Assembly (NCBI GenBank): GCA_030562195.1
Contig: JAUJPP010000003.1
Span: 36,214,602-36,278,601, forward strand
DNA from: Nipponacmea schrenckii
Taxonomy: Eukaryota; Mollusca; Gastropoda; Lottiidae
DNA length: 64,000 nucleotides
Direction of reading: 5' to 3'
Shown here: positions 11,104-22,977 of the stretch, piece after piece
Layout of the letters: every line of letters starts with the position of its first letter
Position numbering within the stretch: position 1 is the stretch's first letter
Notes under the pieces: model-generated
What the model saw: only the letters and a program-made list of their open reading frames with translations
Databases searched by the model: none
What the model was told of the DNA's origin: nothing
Program-made: the position numbers and the translations under genes

Positions 11104-11786
11104 TTGAAATTTCTGGACTACATTAAACTTACATGGTTTGTATTTATTTGAATAGATACAATATTGATTCTATTAATATCGATTTGATCAAATCAATATA
11201 TTATTTCAATAACAGGTAGAAACTGATTTTATGGACGAGAGTCCAAACAGTTGTAATAACCTTACTTTCACTCCAGTTCGTTATTTTAACAAATTTTAAG
11301 CAAGTTTATTAAGCACTTGATTGTGAAATATTGATTTGATCAACATTATTATACTGTCATTATTTCTGCACATGACAAGTTCTTCAGTTGAGAACGTTTC
11401 GAAGAACAATAAGCAACCGGAATCGATGTCAGAAAATTAAACAAAAAATTTACTCAAACAAGATCAACATTAACATTATCAAGATCACTCTAATTTGGTA
11501 CTCGCCAGATGAATACTTGACGATATATTTCATTTTGAATTATTTGTCGAGGTTTTGGGTTTGAAGAGTCACATGCAACAGTACAAACACCCTTGACCGA
11601 GCTCGGTTCCCTCACCTATTCTTAGAAACATATTGAATAAGAATCTTAGGATAAGGTTAACATTGCTGTAATACACGGCGACAAAAGGTAAGGAGAGTTT
11701 TTGGATAAATTAATGCTTATCGGATTAGTCTTTCTTCACATACATGTATTACCAACAATACATTATCCAAATTGAGAATTTTAGAC

Positions 11787-12245
11787 AATAGTCTTTAGCA
11801 TGGCATGATTTATTGTGGTATACTAGCTATCGTAGAAATATTTACATTTGCTTTACATTTACATTAGCTATTTTATTCTCTCAATTGTTTGTTCTTTTCA
11901 TTAAAATAATATATGATAATTCTGTGCAAAGTTCAGGATTTGCCATCATGGTGATAACACTGTTAAAATATTTAATATGACATAATGTATAATTAAATAA
12001 TTGTTATTGAGTCTCAGAAGTAAGCTTAAATGTTAGCTACCCTAATGTGATCGAACGTTTTAGTCTACATAACAACTCGTATATTTTAAAAATGAATTAC
12101 TTTCAAATCATAATTAAAAACATTTCTACATCAATATCATTATTGCACAATAGTCTTTAGCATGGCAGATACAAGCTTGTGGATTATTGTGGTATACTAG
12201 CTATCGTATTTACATTTGCTTTACATTTACACTGGCTATTTTTTT
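11787..12245 (+). repeat. Direct repeat pair of about 100 bp
   Basis: The phrase 'caatagtctttagcatggca', followed by 'attgtggtatactagctatcg' split over an indel and 'ttacatttgctttacattta', occurs at 11787-11875 and again at 12149-12236. The copies differ by small insertions. About 260 bp of AT-rich unique sequence lies between them. Nothing else is recognised from 11104 to 12800. Confidence 0.55.
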
Positions 12246-12807
12246 CTACTTTGATTGGAATGGAATAATGCAATACGTGTGGCGTTTATCACAATAACTA
12301 CCATTGCCTCATCAGGAAAACATTGAGCGTAGTAATACACGGTGTCCAGTATAAACAAACATGGCTGACGCGGCATTAGATGGCGACCTTTTTTACGTTT
12401 AAACCCTGGTTTCTTCAATAAGTCAAACTTTTCTAATTTTTGTATTTAACATCCAGCCGATCGGTGTCAATAATAACATTAAACAATTAAATTAATTACA
12501 TAATAATACTTAAGCGCATTTATCAAATTTCCAGTCACCTATAACCTGATCATAACCGACATATGTAACCGCTTATTGCTTAAATATGCTTATGTTGCTG
12601 ACTATTTTTCAATCCAAAGATTTGCATACAGTACCAAATATTTACGTTTCTTCCCTTTGTACCATATTTACCTAGCTTTTTTATCAACAGTTTTATTAGT
12701 TTGACATACAGTTCCCCACAGTTCATGACCCAAGTATTCAATTTTACAGCTGTAATGATGCTGAACACCATTTGTATCGAAAAATTCATAAAGATTAAGT
12801 TACTTTT

Positions 12808-13906
12808 CAAATGCGAGATCTCAACGAAGCAGTTTCTTGTCATAATTTGTTACAGATAAATAAGCCTTTTAATAAGTTGGTCCGTATCCAACAACAATCC
12901 GTGAAAATCTACACAATTGTGTACACATTTTATTTAACAGGTTGGCTACCAACAAACGTGATTACTGCTATCTCTTTGTTCTGTGGGCCCCTGGACACAA
13001 AATAGTTCAGGTATCTTTCATTGTTGCCTTATTTAAATCCGCTATCAATTTTCTGATCTACGGATGGAAGATACAGTATATACAACTAGATTCAAAGAGA
13101 TTTTACATCTCAACAAGTAAAATTAAAGCAATTTCGAAATACAACGCCGTACGTCCTATGACGTTAATAATAATATTATACATGTACTTTATATTTCATT
13201 ATGTTTATTCATTATTGAGCTTTCTTGAAGTAGAGGTGTGTGCCTAATTCAAGGATCCAACCCTTCCTTATGTAATCTGGGCATCAAGAAATCCAGACTT
13301 GGGTAGGATTAATGTACGGATACTTACATATTGTGCCTTTGAGGATCGCAATATTCATTTTTCGTGATAAAAGTGAAAATAAGCTGAACTGGAAGAAGGT
13401 GCTCATGGTCTATTCTGTACTGGGGCCAATTGCACCTGTGGTCTTCTCCCAGAATCAAATCTGAAAGGAACTCGTATACAGTGATAATAGTTATGCCTGT
13501 CGTGTATAAAAATATGTTTCCGGCTTCATCACATTAAAAGGTCTAAAGTAAAGTAATTGAATTTTCCAAATACAAAAGATAATAAATAAAAGCCATACAA
13601 GGTCGTTCTTTTAATATCATACGAATTCTATCGTAATGCATCAATTGTCAGGCCCATTCAAAATCGCCAAATGAATTTTCAATATAATAAAACAGATTAT
13701 AGTCAGCCTAGGTATATTATATATAACGATATTTGATAACTTGTAAGTAAGATGTGTTGAACATCAATCAGTACCTGAACTGGCTAAAGACGACAACAGA
13801 AACTCGTGAAAACGCTGTATAAACTGAAACCAGTGTTTGTTGTTCAATTATTATGGATTATCAGAAACACGCTTATTATGTCACATGGTCTCCGCTTTCC
13901 AAAAAC
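12808..13906 (+). repeat. Segmental duplication, copy A
   Basis: This stretch matches 15040-16380 in order and orientation over about 1.1 kb. Shared phrases include 'ccaacaaacgtgattact', 'aatttctgatctacggat' (in a longer identical run), 'acaacgccgtacgtcctatg' and 'ttatgtcacatggtctccgc'. Copy A lacks several short segments present in copy B near 15060-15230 and 15640-15740. Two frames at 12942-13247 are only partly preserved between the copies, so I do not call a gene. The phrase VLWAPGH here, against LWIPGHENS in copy B, hints at the RNase H domain of an old retroelement, but no more of it survives. Confidence 0.65.
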
Positions 13907-14763
13907 TTCGCCTTTTTCGTCGCTTTGTCGCCCATTTCGTCGCCTTTTTGGGGGCGACAAGTCGACGATTTTTTCGTCTTATTTTTCATCCCCTTTATTG
14001 GTCCATTTAAACCAATAATAAAAGCTGACTATTTGTAAGCGGCGAAATTGGGGTTTTGATAAACAATAGAAGATTATATTTTTGAACTTGACTGTATTGT
14101 TCATGTACCATCAGCCAATTTCTTTTTTATCGATTGTGAATAAAGCAAGCTATTTAAAAATAAAGGGGAAAAAATTCATTCTTTTGATATCAAGGTAATG
14201 GTGAATAAAATTTGCAACGGATTTCGTTTAATCCTGGTAAGAATAAGATAAAAACTGAAACAAGCTTCACAAAATATAACGCTAAAGTCTAAATATTTTG
14301 AAGGTTTTAATCAATTCGCTATTGGATGAATAGTATTGTCAAATTTCAATTGTTGCTCATGATAAAATGAATATGATGAGTAGATGGAATGGGGTTTTGT
14401 TAGTCTTTTTGAAAACTTTTCTCAAATAGCCAGCTTTTATTATTGGTTTAAATTGAAATGCGAAAAAAGAAAAGGTTTTATAATACTAAACATAAAAACG
14501 GATGCAAATTGAAGACAAATTGAATAAGAGTTTAAAATAATTAACTTCCGAGACTAAAAAAAAAGCGAAAAAAATCGTCGCCTTATCGCCCCCGACGAAA
14601 AAGGCGTCGACTTGTCGCCCCCCGACGAAAAAGGCGACGAAAAAGTCGACAAAGAAGATGACAAAAATCGTCCACTTGTCGCCCCCGACGAAAAAGGCGA
14701 CAAAGCGAGAGTAAAAAAAGGCGATGAAAAACACGACGAAAAAGGCGATAAAGCGACGATTAT
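13907..14763. mobile_element. Foldback element with GC-rich repetitive ends
   Basis: The left end reads 'tcgcctttttcgtcgctttg' and continues with 'tttgtcgcc' and 'gcgacaagtcgacga' phrases. The right end (14570-14763) is the inverse: an expanded array of CGACGAAAAAGGCGACAA-type units. Inside these, a 31 bp arm at 14005-14035 pairs with 14423-14453 with one mismatch. The right outer end is about three times the length of the left. The middle (about 14040-14420) is unique AT-rich DNA with no coding capacity. The inserted position interrupts sequence like copy B near 16385 ('gtctaaaaactt'). Frames across the right array (DEKGDEK-type) are by-products of the repeat. Asymmetric, internally repetitive inverted ends are the hallmark of foldback transposons. 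Confidence 0.65.
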
Positions 14764-14767
14764 GTAC

Positions 14768-14880
14768 CGAATTGACCGACTGGATGATCTAAAAAAAAGA
14801 TCAACGACATTTGAGACTTGATGTACATACCTATGGCAGTACCCTGCCGAGGGAAATCCCGTAATAATTAGCCTAATTAT
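14768..14880 (+). repeat. Dispersed repeat, copy 2
   Basis: Matches 6560-6710: 'gactggatgatct', an A-run, 'gatcaacgacatttgagac', 'tatggcagtaccctgccgag', 'aaatcccgtaataattagcc'. It directly follows the right end of the foldback element. A short TA-rich microsatellite lies at about 14978-15004. Confidence 0.55.
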
Positions 14881-15039
14881 GAGTTAAGGACTTGTAGGAC
14901 CATCTGGTATTTTTCACAGTCATTAGAACACTTCTACTTTCTATTGACATAAGTATTACCGGTCCAATTATGGTATATATGAATATATATTATATATATA
15001 TATGAAAATAGGGGAACCCTTCTTTAAGTTCCCTTTAAA

Positions 15040-16380
15040 ATACGAGATCTCGATGAAAAAAACTAAAGCGAAGGGAACTGTTTTGGGATAACAACTATTC
15101 AGGCACGGACTACATCGTTTTAAGCAACGAAGCAGTCCTTTGTCACCATTTGTTACGGATAAATAAGCTTTCTTTAACGATCAAACAAAGAAGGGTCTGT
15201 ATCCAACAGGCAATCGAAGAAAACAATCCGTGAAAATGTACGCAATATTGTGTTGGCTTCCAACAAACGTGATTACTCTCTTTGTTCTGTGGATCCCTGG
15301 ACACGAAAATAGTTCAAGTATCTTTCATTGTTGCCTCACTTAAATCCGCTATCAATTTTCTGATCTACGGATGGAAGATACAGTATATACAACTAGATGC
15401 AAAGAGATTTTACATCCCAACAAGTAAAATTAAAGCAATTTCGAATTACAACGCCGTACGTCCTATGACGTTAATAATAATATTATACTTGATATTTCAT
15501 TATGTTTATTCTTTATTGAGCTTTCTTGAAGTAGAGATATGTGCTTAATTCAAGGATCCACCCCTTCCTAATGTAATCTGGGCATTAAGAAATCCAGACT
15601 TGGGCAGGATTAATGTACGGATGCGACCAAACAACTTACATGTGCCAACCTATTATATAAAAACGTCTTACTTATATCTTGATTGCAAAAGTATCACGGA
15701 GGTTGGAAATAAAGCAATTTGATTAGATTGTACCCAAGCAATTAGTCAAATTGCCTTTGAGGATCGAATATTCATTTTCGTGATAAAAGTCGAAAATAAG
15801 CTGAACTGGAAGAAGGTGCTCATTGTCTATTTTACCCTCTACCGTGATAAAACATTAAAGAGTGGTAGGATGGTAGTACGATTTCTGTAATGGGGCAAAT
15901 TGCACCTCTGTCCTTCTCCCTGAGTCGAATCTGAAAGGAACTCGTATACATTGGTAATAGTTATGCCTGTCGTGTATAAAAATATGTTTCCGGCTTCAAT
16001 ACATTAAAAGATATAAAGTAAATTAATTGAATTTTCCATCTATAAACAAAAGATAAGAAATAAAAGCCATACAAGGCCGTTCTTTTAATATCATATGAAT
16101 TATATAATATGTATTAATTGTCAGGCTCATTCAAAATCGCCAAATGAATTTTCAATAGAATAAAACAGATTATAGTCAGCCTAGGTATATTATAAATAAC
16201 GATATTTGATGATTACTTGTAAGTTAGATGTGTCGAACATCAATCAGTACCTGAACTGGCTGAAGAAAACAACAGAAACACGTCGAAACGTTGTATCAAC
16301 TTAAACCAGTGTTTGTTGTTCAATTATTATGGAGTTCTTAGAAACCCGCTTATTATGTCACATGGTCTCCGCTGTCTAAA
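15040..16380 (+). repeat. Segmental duplication, copy B
   Basis: This is the fuller copy of the duplication described for 12808-13906. It retains segments missing from copy A. Near 15240-15312 the frame gives YAILCWLPTNVITLF then VLWIPGHENS, resembling the WxPGH motif of retroelement RNase H domains; neighbouring sequence is not coding, so this is a weak remnant at most. The end of similarity lies near 16385. Confidence 0.65.
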
Positions 16381-17115
16381 AACTTATTCTTCTAGACTTA
16401 GTTATGGGATAAAGCTTTTGTCTTTAAAGAACACAAACTCTTATTTTCCATGGGTAGGACTAGTTGAGAACACAAGGATATGGTCCGTCCTAACAGAATT
16501 CCAGTAGTTAGTTGCTATGTCCATGAAACATTGACTATTACAGCACCTTTATTTCAAGACTTTTCCAGAACCACAATTTAAGCGATTTGTTTCTTGGAAA
16601 TAAGGATGAAACTTCAAGGTCGCAGTTTGAAATCTTTCCAATTTTTTTTTTTTTTTTTTTTTTTTTGACTGGCACAGACGCAAGGCATCTTCAGCTATTT
16701 TCATTTTGGTTTATACCTCAACGTCTGAGCAAAGTTGAAATTGGAAAATATACCCAGAGTTGTACTTGTATCTTGCCCACTCGATTTTTCAATATGGCCT
16801 CCGCCATATCAATATTAGATGTTTGTATGTACCTTATCATGTGAAAAGGTTGCAAGGTCCTGTTTATCATCAAGCCACATCCTAACCACCAGAATTCCAA
16901 AAGAATCTTGGATAAGCTTTTCCCAGATTAAAAAAACTGTTATGGGTCTACCCGGCACAACACTTACAAATTGATGTCTTCACGTACAAAGTGGTTTCAT
17001 GGAACACTATCTTCACCAATTTTAAAGCATGGAAACCTTATAGACCTGTACTTTTCTTGCTCCTGCACATCTTCCATGTGGACTCAGACCACAAAAACAT
17101 TTTATGCTAATGATA
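16381..17115. other. Intergenic stretch with a 25-nt T run
   Basis: A T25 tract lies at 16642-16666. The sequence to its right has no recognised content; short frames on both strands show no domain. Confidence 0.4.
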
Positions 17116-17915
17116 GTTCGAGCTATTTTAGAGACCCTCTTTCTCCCTTCCTTTGGGGGTTTTTGCATGTCCATTTTCGACTTATTTTTGGTCTAGATTT
17201 GGAATTTGATTTCTGAAATTGCGTTTTCTTTCAGAATTTCAGAGATAATGAGAAATTTAATTGGAGGAAGGTTATTTCTAAAAATAGTGGAGTGACAGTC
17301 AAGCGGATGTTGATAAAATGTAGTGGTTCACTTTCATTTTGTTTAGTTCAAAATTTTCATGGCCATGCTATATTGAAATTTTGTACAGAAACCAAGTATT
17401 GGTCAGGCTTTCATGTTACATATAGGAAAGTTTTCAACGAGATTTCCGGAAAAAGTTATGGAAGGTTGAATTTTGTGATTTAACATTGAAACAGATGGCA
17501 CATGAATTGGTGGACGAATTTAGTCCGAGCTATTCTTAGAGACCCTCTTCCTCCCTTCCTTTTGGGGTTTTTGCATGTCCATTTTCGACGAATTTTTGGA
17601 ATTTGATATCTGAAATTGCATTTTCTTTCAGAATATCTGAGATAATGAGAAATTTAATCGGCGGAAGGTTATTTCTAAAAATAGTGGTTTTTTGTGCAGT
17701 GACAGTTAAGCGGATGTTGATTAAATGTAGTGGTTAACTTCCATTTTGTTAGTTTCATGGTCATGCTATATTGAAATTTTGTACAGAAACCAAGTATTGG
17801 CCAGGCTTTTATGTGACATATAGGAAAGTTTTCAACGAGATTTCCGGAAAAAGTTATGGAAGGTTGAATTTCGTGATTTAATATTGAAACAGATGGCACC
17901 TGAATTGGTGGACTG
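17116..17915 (+). repeat. Tandem dimer of a 400 bp repeat
   Basis: Two units, about 17116-17520 and 17521-17915, share nearly the whole sequence, for example 'gagataatgagaaatttaat', 'attgaaattttgtacagaaa', 'aagttttcaacgagatttcc' and 'ggaaaaagttatggaaggtt'. A third copy lies inverted at 50232-50647. Small indels and substitutions separate the copies. No conserved frame survives across all three, so this is more likely a non-coding dispersed repeat than a gene. Confidence 0.75.
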
Positions 17916-17919
17916 AGTC

Positions 17920-20033
17920 CTTATATATATGTTAATTAGTGCGCCTCCCTTTTCATTTTCATTGATAAAATGAAACTCACCAAAAAAATTGTTGGTTGAA
18001 ATCAAGTTACTTTTTTCAAATTAAGACAATCTGTATCTGGTTTAAAACATTTCGGATAATTCTGTCAGTCTAGAATGCATCAAGCACAGGTTTTAATACC
18101 TCATCGTGGGAGTGCTCATCGCTATTGGAACCCAACACATACAATGGAATTCGCTGAGGTCCCATAGTCATGAAGTACAGTTTTCTATTAGATTAGATTC
18201 GCTCCATAGGAAGAAGGAAAGGTCTTTAGAACAATTTATCTAGTACATCTACAGTGCAACCTTCGGTTTTCTATCAGCTGTTCCAATGTTTGGTCCATGA
18301 TCGGATATGTACATTTGAATGTCGGATTAGTTTCAATGTTGCTTGGTCAGTACTCATTTGTAATTTGTTCTTTGAAGATAACATTTACTGCTTTAAAGAT
18401 GTCATCTTGGCTGAAATGAAGTTTATTGCGTCGTTTGTGACATTTTAGGGTCATTATGAGACTTAACACTACGTTTAAACCACTTTCTAGAAAATAATTT
18501 GTAGATAGTCGATGATCATGTTTTCGTGTAGACACCTGATACCTTTTTTCACTTACTTATTAATTTATTGATGTATTTCCTCTCTATTCAAAGTTCATAA
18601 GCCTCTGACAATGGATTGCCAATATAATTTTATGGATTTTATGGAACGGCAATACGGGAATTCCGGCATTCCCGAACACAATCAATGCTTAATGTCACAA
18701 TTAAGTTAAAACGTAATAAATATTATAGATGTTGATAAAAGACAATGGTTTCGGTTTGATTATTCTACTTTTAGTATCGGCATTGAACAGTAAATTGTCA
18801 AGAATTTATCACTGTAAAGCCCAGGTTCTCGATTTTGTTTTGCCAATCACCACTAAACGAATTTCCAATCGAGCCAATCACCCTCGAGACTTGACTACTA
18901 ATAAATTATACGTGACGTAATATACATGTAATATTATGTGAGAAGAGACCATTTATCTTTACACATAATAAATTCTCAACAAAACCACAACTCCGGAAAT
19001 GCAAATGCTGGAATTCTGCACTCTGCACAGTGAGGTCACTTGAGAAGTATAGATACCCGATTAAATGCGACCTGAAATTTGCCATCTTTATACCGAATAT
19101 ACTATCTCTCTATATAGAAGTCACTGAACAAGAACTATCATTTTTGAAACCTTAACTCGAGCGTGACCACCCCCCCCCCCCCCCCTGGACCCGGGCCATT
19201 CCCCCCATGGGAATGAACTCACCCCCATTTCAGAACCGTGGCTGTAAGGGATGGGTCTCTATCACTCTAGTTGACTTATGATTATGCGTATAAGTGTATT
19301 ATATATTGTGGACATTTTCGAAATTAAAATAAAAGCTGGACCAAATTAGCTAAAAGTATGGGAGGTTATCCTAGGTAGCATAAACATGGGCATTGCCACC
19401 ACTTCTACTCTTCTACATTGCCTAAAAGGGTGGGGCCTCATAAAATGGTAATTGTGGCAATTTTTAAATTCAAAATGGTGGTTGAAGAGGCAATCAAAAA
19501 AAAAAAAAAAAAGGGAACATAACTTTTTCAAAATGAGCAAATTCAATTTTTTTTTACCTAAGATCCGTTTGGTCCGAATATACTTTATATATATTTATTG
19601 TGATTGTACTCAAACATATGCTGGATCAGAGCTGAATAATAAATAAACTAATGGATGAGACACTGCCCAACAGGAGAATTATCCAACTATGTAGACCGTA
19701 TGCATATAATCAATTTTGAATATGCTTTGCATTAGGATTTGAAAATGATGTTACTATTTTACTTTAAGTCTGTAGTCTTCAAAGATTTGTAGTTATCTGT
19801 TCCTTAGTGTGAAGTGCATTCGAAATGTCGGTTTAAAAAACCACGACAAATATTTTTCTGTTTGGCAATAAAGTTTCAAGTGGTTGATATATTATTAGAA
19901 AGTCAACGTATTCACAAGGATTCAATATGCGTGCAATCTATCTATACTCTATTCCAATGGAATCATGTTCGTATCGCACGTTTTCAAGCGAACTGTACTT
20001 CAATCGAGCTCACCCTATTTGTATACAAACAAC
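17920..20033. other. Intergenic stretch upstream of B9D1
   Basis: No gene is supported. A run of 16 C lies at 19170-19185, with further C-rich patches to 19225, in otherwise AT-rich DNA. The B9D1 promoter must lie near its right end. I looked for an RFX X-box, common upstream of ciliary genes, and saw no convincing match just before 20034. Confidence 0.4.
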
Positions 20034-22945
20034 ATGGCGTCAAATTCTGTATTTCTTTTGATGGTTAGTGGCCAAATTGAATCTGCAGAGGTAAGTACGC
20101 TGCTTTTCAAATTGATTTTTGAAAAGAAAGCTATATTTTCTTATCATTTACAAATTGCCATAAAATATGATACTTTTGTTTAGGTTAAAAACCCGTAAAA
20201 TTAAAATAACGATTGAGTGAACATGTCCTGACTCGACATCTCTCAATTATCCACATTTTCAATTTCACTTAGCTAGAAATCTACTCCCCTAACACATTTG
20301 TCTTTAATTTTGGACAGAGCAATAAAAAAAAAAATTGATTTTGGTCGCACTAAGTAAAATTAATCTGAGTTGTCTCTGTAAAAGAAATGTCCAAATAGTC
20401 ATTGACTTTAGTCCGAGATGTCCAGCACCTCTTTATTATTGAGGAAATATCTTATATTTTGGACTTTCAATTCATATATTTCAAAACAATATATTAGGAT
20501 TTGATATTCAATTACTTTTTAAGGGATATTATGATTTGCAAAACGTTATTTGAACAATGTAATTGTATGCTCTAAAATTACCTATGATGTAAATGTAATG
20601 GCCTAGTCCATTTCTTTATGGAATATTACCTTTGAGATTAGCTGTAGCCTACTTACGCTCAAGTTTGTCATATTCATTATAAGGCATCTATAATAAAGTA
20701 AAGTCATGTGGTTACCAGACACTATGACAAAAAGCTGATTTTCAAACCAGCTGTCTGGAGAAGCATTAAGTGTGTGTCTTTTCAACGAGCTGTGATGTAA
20801 ATGAAAGTTGTTTTTTTTTTGCTTCTTTCCAGTTTCCAGAATTTGATGATGTATATTGTAGATATTGTTTTACACATGGACAAGATTGGTTGATAACATC
20901 AGTTAGTACACTACCAATTGTCATACGGTCAAAGTTGATATGAAACAATCACATCATTTGTTAATATATTTAATTGTCATTTTTTGCTAATGTCAATGTA
21001 AATATGTTTCAGTATGAAAAAAAAAAGATCCTCTATACCTATACCATTTTTTACAGTTTCAAAAAACTATAGAATAATTATTGTAGTCTCAGTGATATTT
21101 TGATGCAGTTACTTCCCATATTACCATTTATTATCCTTTATTTTTTCAAATTCAAAATTAGACTTTCATGCCCTTTATTTGGTTATTCTCAGGGTTTAGA
21201 AGAAGGTATCACACAAGTAACAAAAAAGAGTCAAGATGAGAAACAAAGATTTGTTTGGAATTTTCCAATTGATATCACATTTAAAAGTACAAATCCAAGC
21301 GGATGTAAGTAGACTTCATAGTTTTACAAAGGAATATTTTCATTTATAGCAGGGGTTCCCAATTAATTCGTCATGCAGGCCAGAAAAAAATATGGATTTT
21401 GATTGCTTGCCACTGAGTGTTAGCCGTACGATTTCTTTTTTCTTGATCCAGATAATGTTTCCAAAAAAATCATGTTTATCCCTCAAAGAATTTCAACTCT
21501 TTGAAAAAAAATACAACTTCAATCTTTTCGTTGGGCAGATGGAATCTTCTTGTGGATCTGATCGGGCTCGCAAACCTGAGTTTGGAACCTATAATATTTA
21601 GCATAATATGTTTGAAAAGATAAATCATTGTTAGTTTCATCTTTTTCTAGAATAAAGATTAAAATAACAATAACCTATTTGAATATTTAATTGTAGGAAA
21701 TAATTGACTGTAATTGGATTTATTTTTTTTATTCAGGGCCACAAATAGTAGTACATGCCTATGGACCTGATGTATTTGGAACTGATGTTGTTAGAGGTTA
21801 TGGTAACTGTCATATTCCTATAACACCTGGAAGGTTAGTAGTATATATCTACCTCTGTAAAAAATGATAACTGTTTGTAATGCCAGTGATTTAGTTGCTT
21901 GTTCATCATTAACAGGTCAGTTAAACAGTTCAGACCAAAATCAGAAAAGGAGGATGGAAATTTCCATTTCTTTTCTAAAGTCAGTCAGAAATGAAATTAT
22001 TGCCATTTTTCAAACATTTCAAAAAAAAAAAATCTTCTGTTGTCTGACATGACATGTATTTTATTTTCAAACTAAAGTTTCTTTATCAACTGGACCCAAT
22101 AGAACCAGGGTCTGAATTAATTTATTTATTTGAATAACAGTTTTTTGCTCTATTGGACAAAATTAGATAGCAATTTAGAATTTTGTGGAGCAGTTTGTCC
22201 CTTGAGATGTGAAAAATGTATAACAGTTTTTGTTAAGTCCTGCATTTAGGCCAATCATGTATGTACCTCATACAAATAACGGCAAGTTAACAAAACAGAG
22301 ACCTTAATTTTGATTGCCAAAACAGTTTATTCTAAAATAGTGTCTCTACTGTACTTAGGCCTGCATGTAAACTATTTATGTATTTCTTTAATATATGGGC
22401 TTTTTGTGATCTGTACAACCAAAGCACATTGGATAAATAATCTCTTCAATTTTTACTCCCGGGGCGACACCTCCAATGCGATTTCAATTGAAAATGACAT
22501 GAAGAAAGCATAGATCGCACTGCAAATTCTAAACAGAAAGTCAAACAAGTGTAATACTATTCATAAAATGTGCTGGCAAACAAAATTTCACTACTTGGGC
22601 ATCGAACACTTTATTTCCATGTAAACTTTCATTAATTGAAAATATTATGTATCGCAATAAAACTGCGCTACTAATCACATTTTGCCGAAAAATGGATCGC
22701 AAAACGTTTATTTCTAACCTTGAGAACTGTTATCATGAATTATACACTTTGTCGCCACCTACAATTCTACAGCTAAAAATGCCTCTGTGATTGTGAAACG
22801 TTTTTATAAAGAACTCCAGGATGAATTCCCTAATATCTATACCAAAAGTTTGGTGACTGCTTACAAAAGGAATAAAAATTTGAGTAATATTCTTGTATTT
22901 GGTGGATTAGATCCTCTTTCCTTATCTCCCTGAAGTAATCTTTTT

Positions 22946-22977
<32 letters not shown>

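Noticed and set aside
14486..14821. Charged frames (DEKGDEK-type on plus, FVAFFVGG-type on minus) as a gene
   Set aside because: They follow the period of the GC-rich foldback end repeat and have no splice signals or non-repetitive portion.
12942..15548. Paired frames in the two duplication copies as a duplicated gene
   Set aside because: The frames start differently in the two copies, have frame-altering indels near their 5' ends, and show no domain. Shared length follows from recent duplication.
18060..18190. Minus-strand frame resembling a Gypsy reverse transcriptase segment (SDEHSHDEVLKPVLDAF)
   Set aside because: Only about 35 residues are open, the YxDD box is absent and no flanking element structure is visible.
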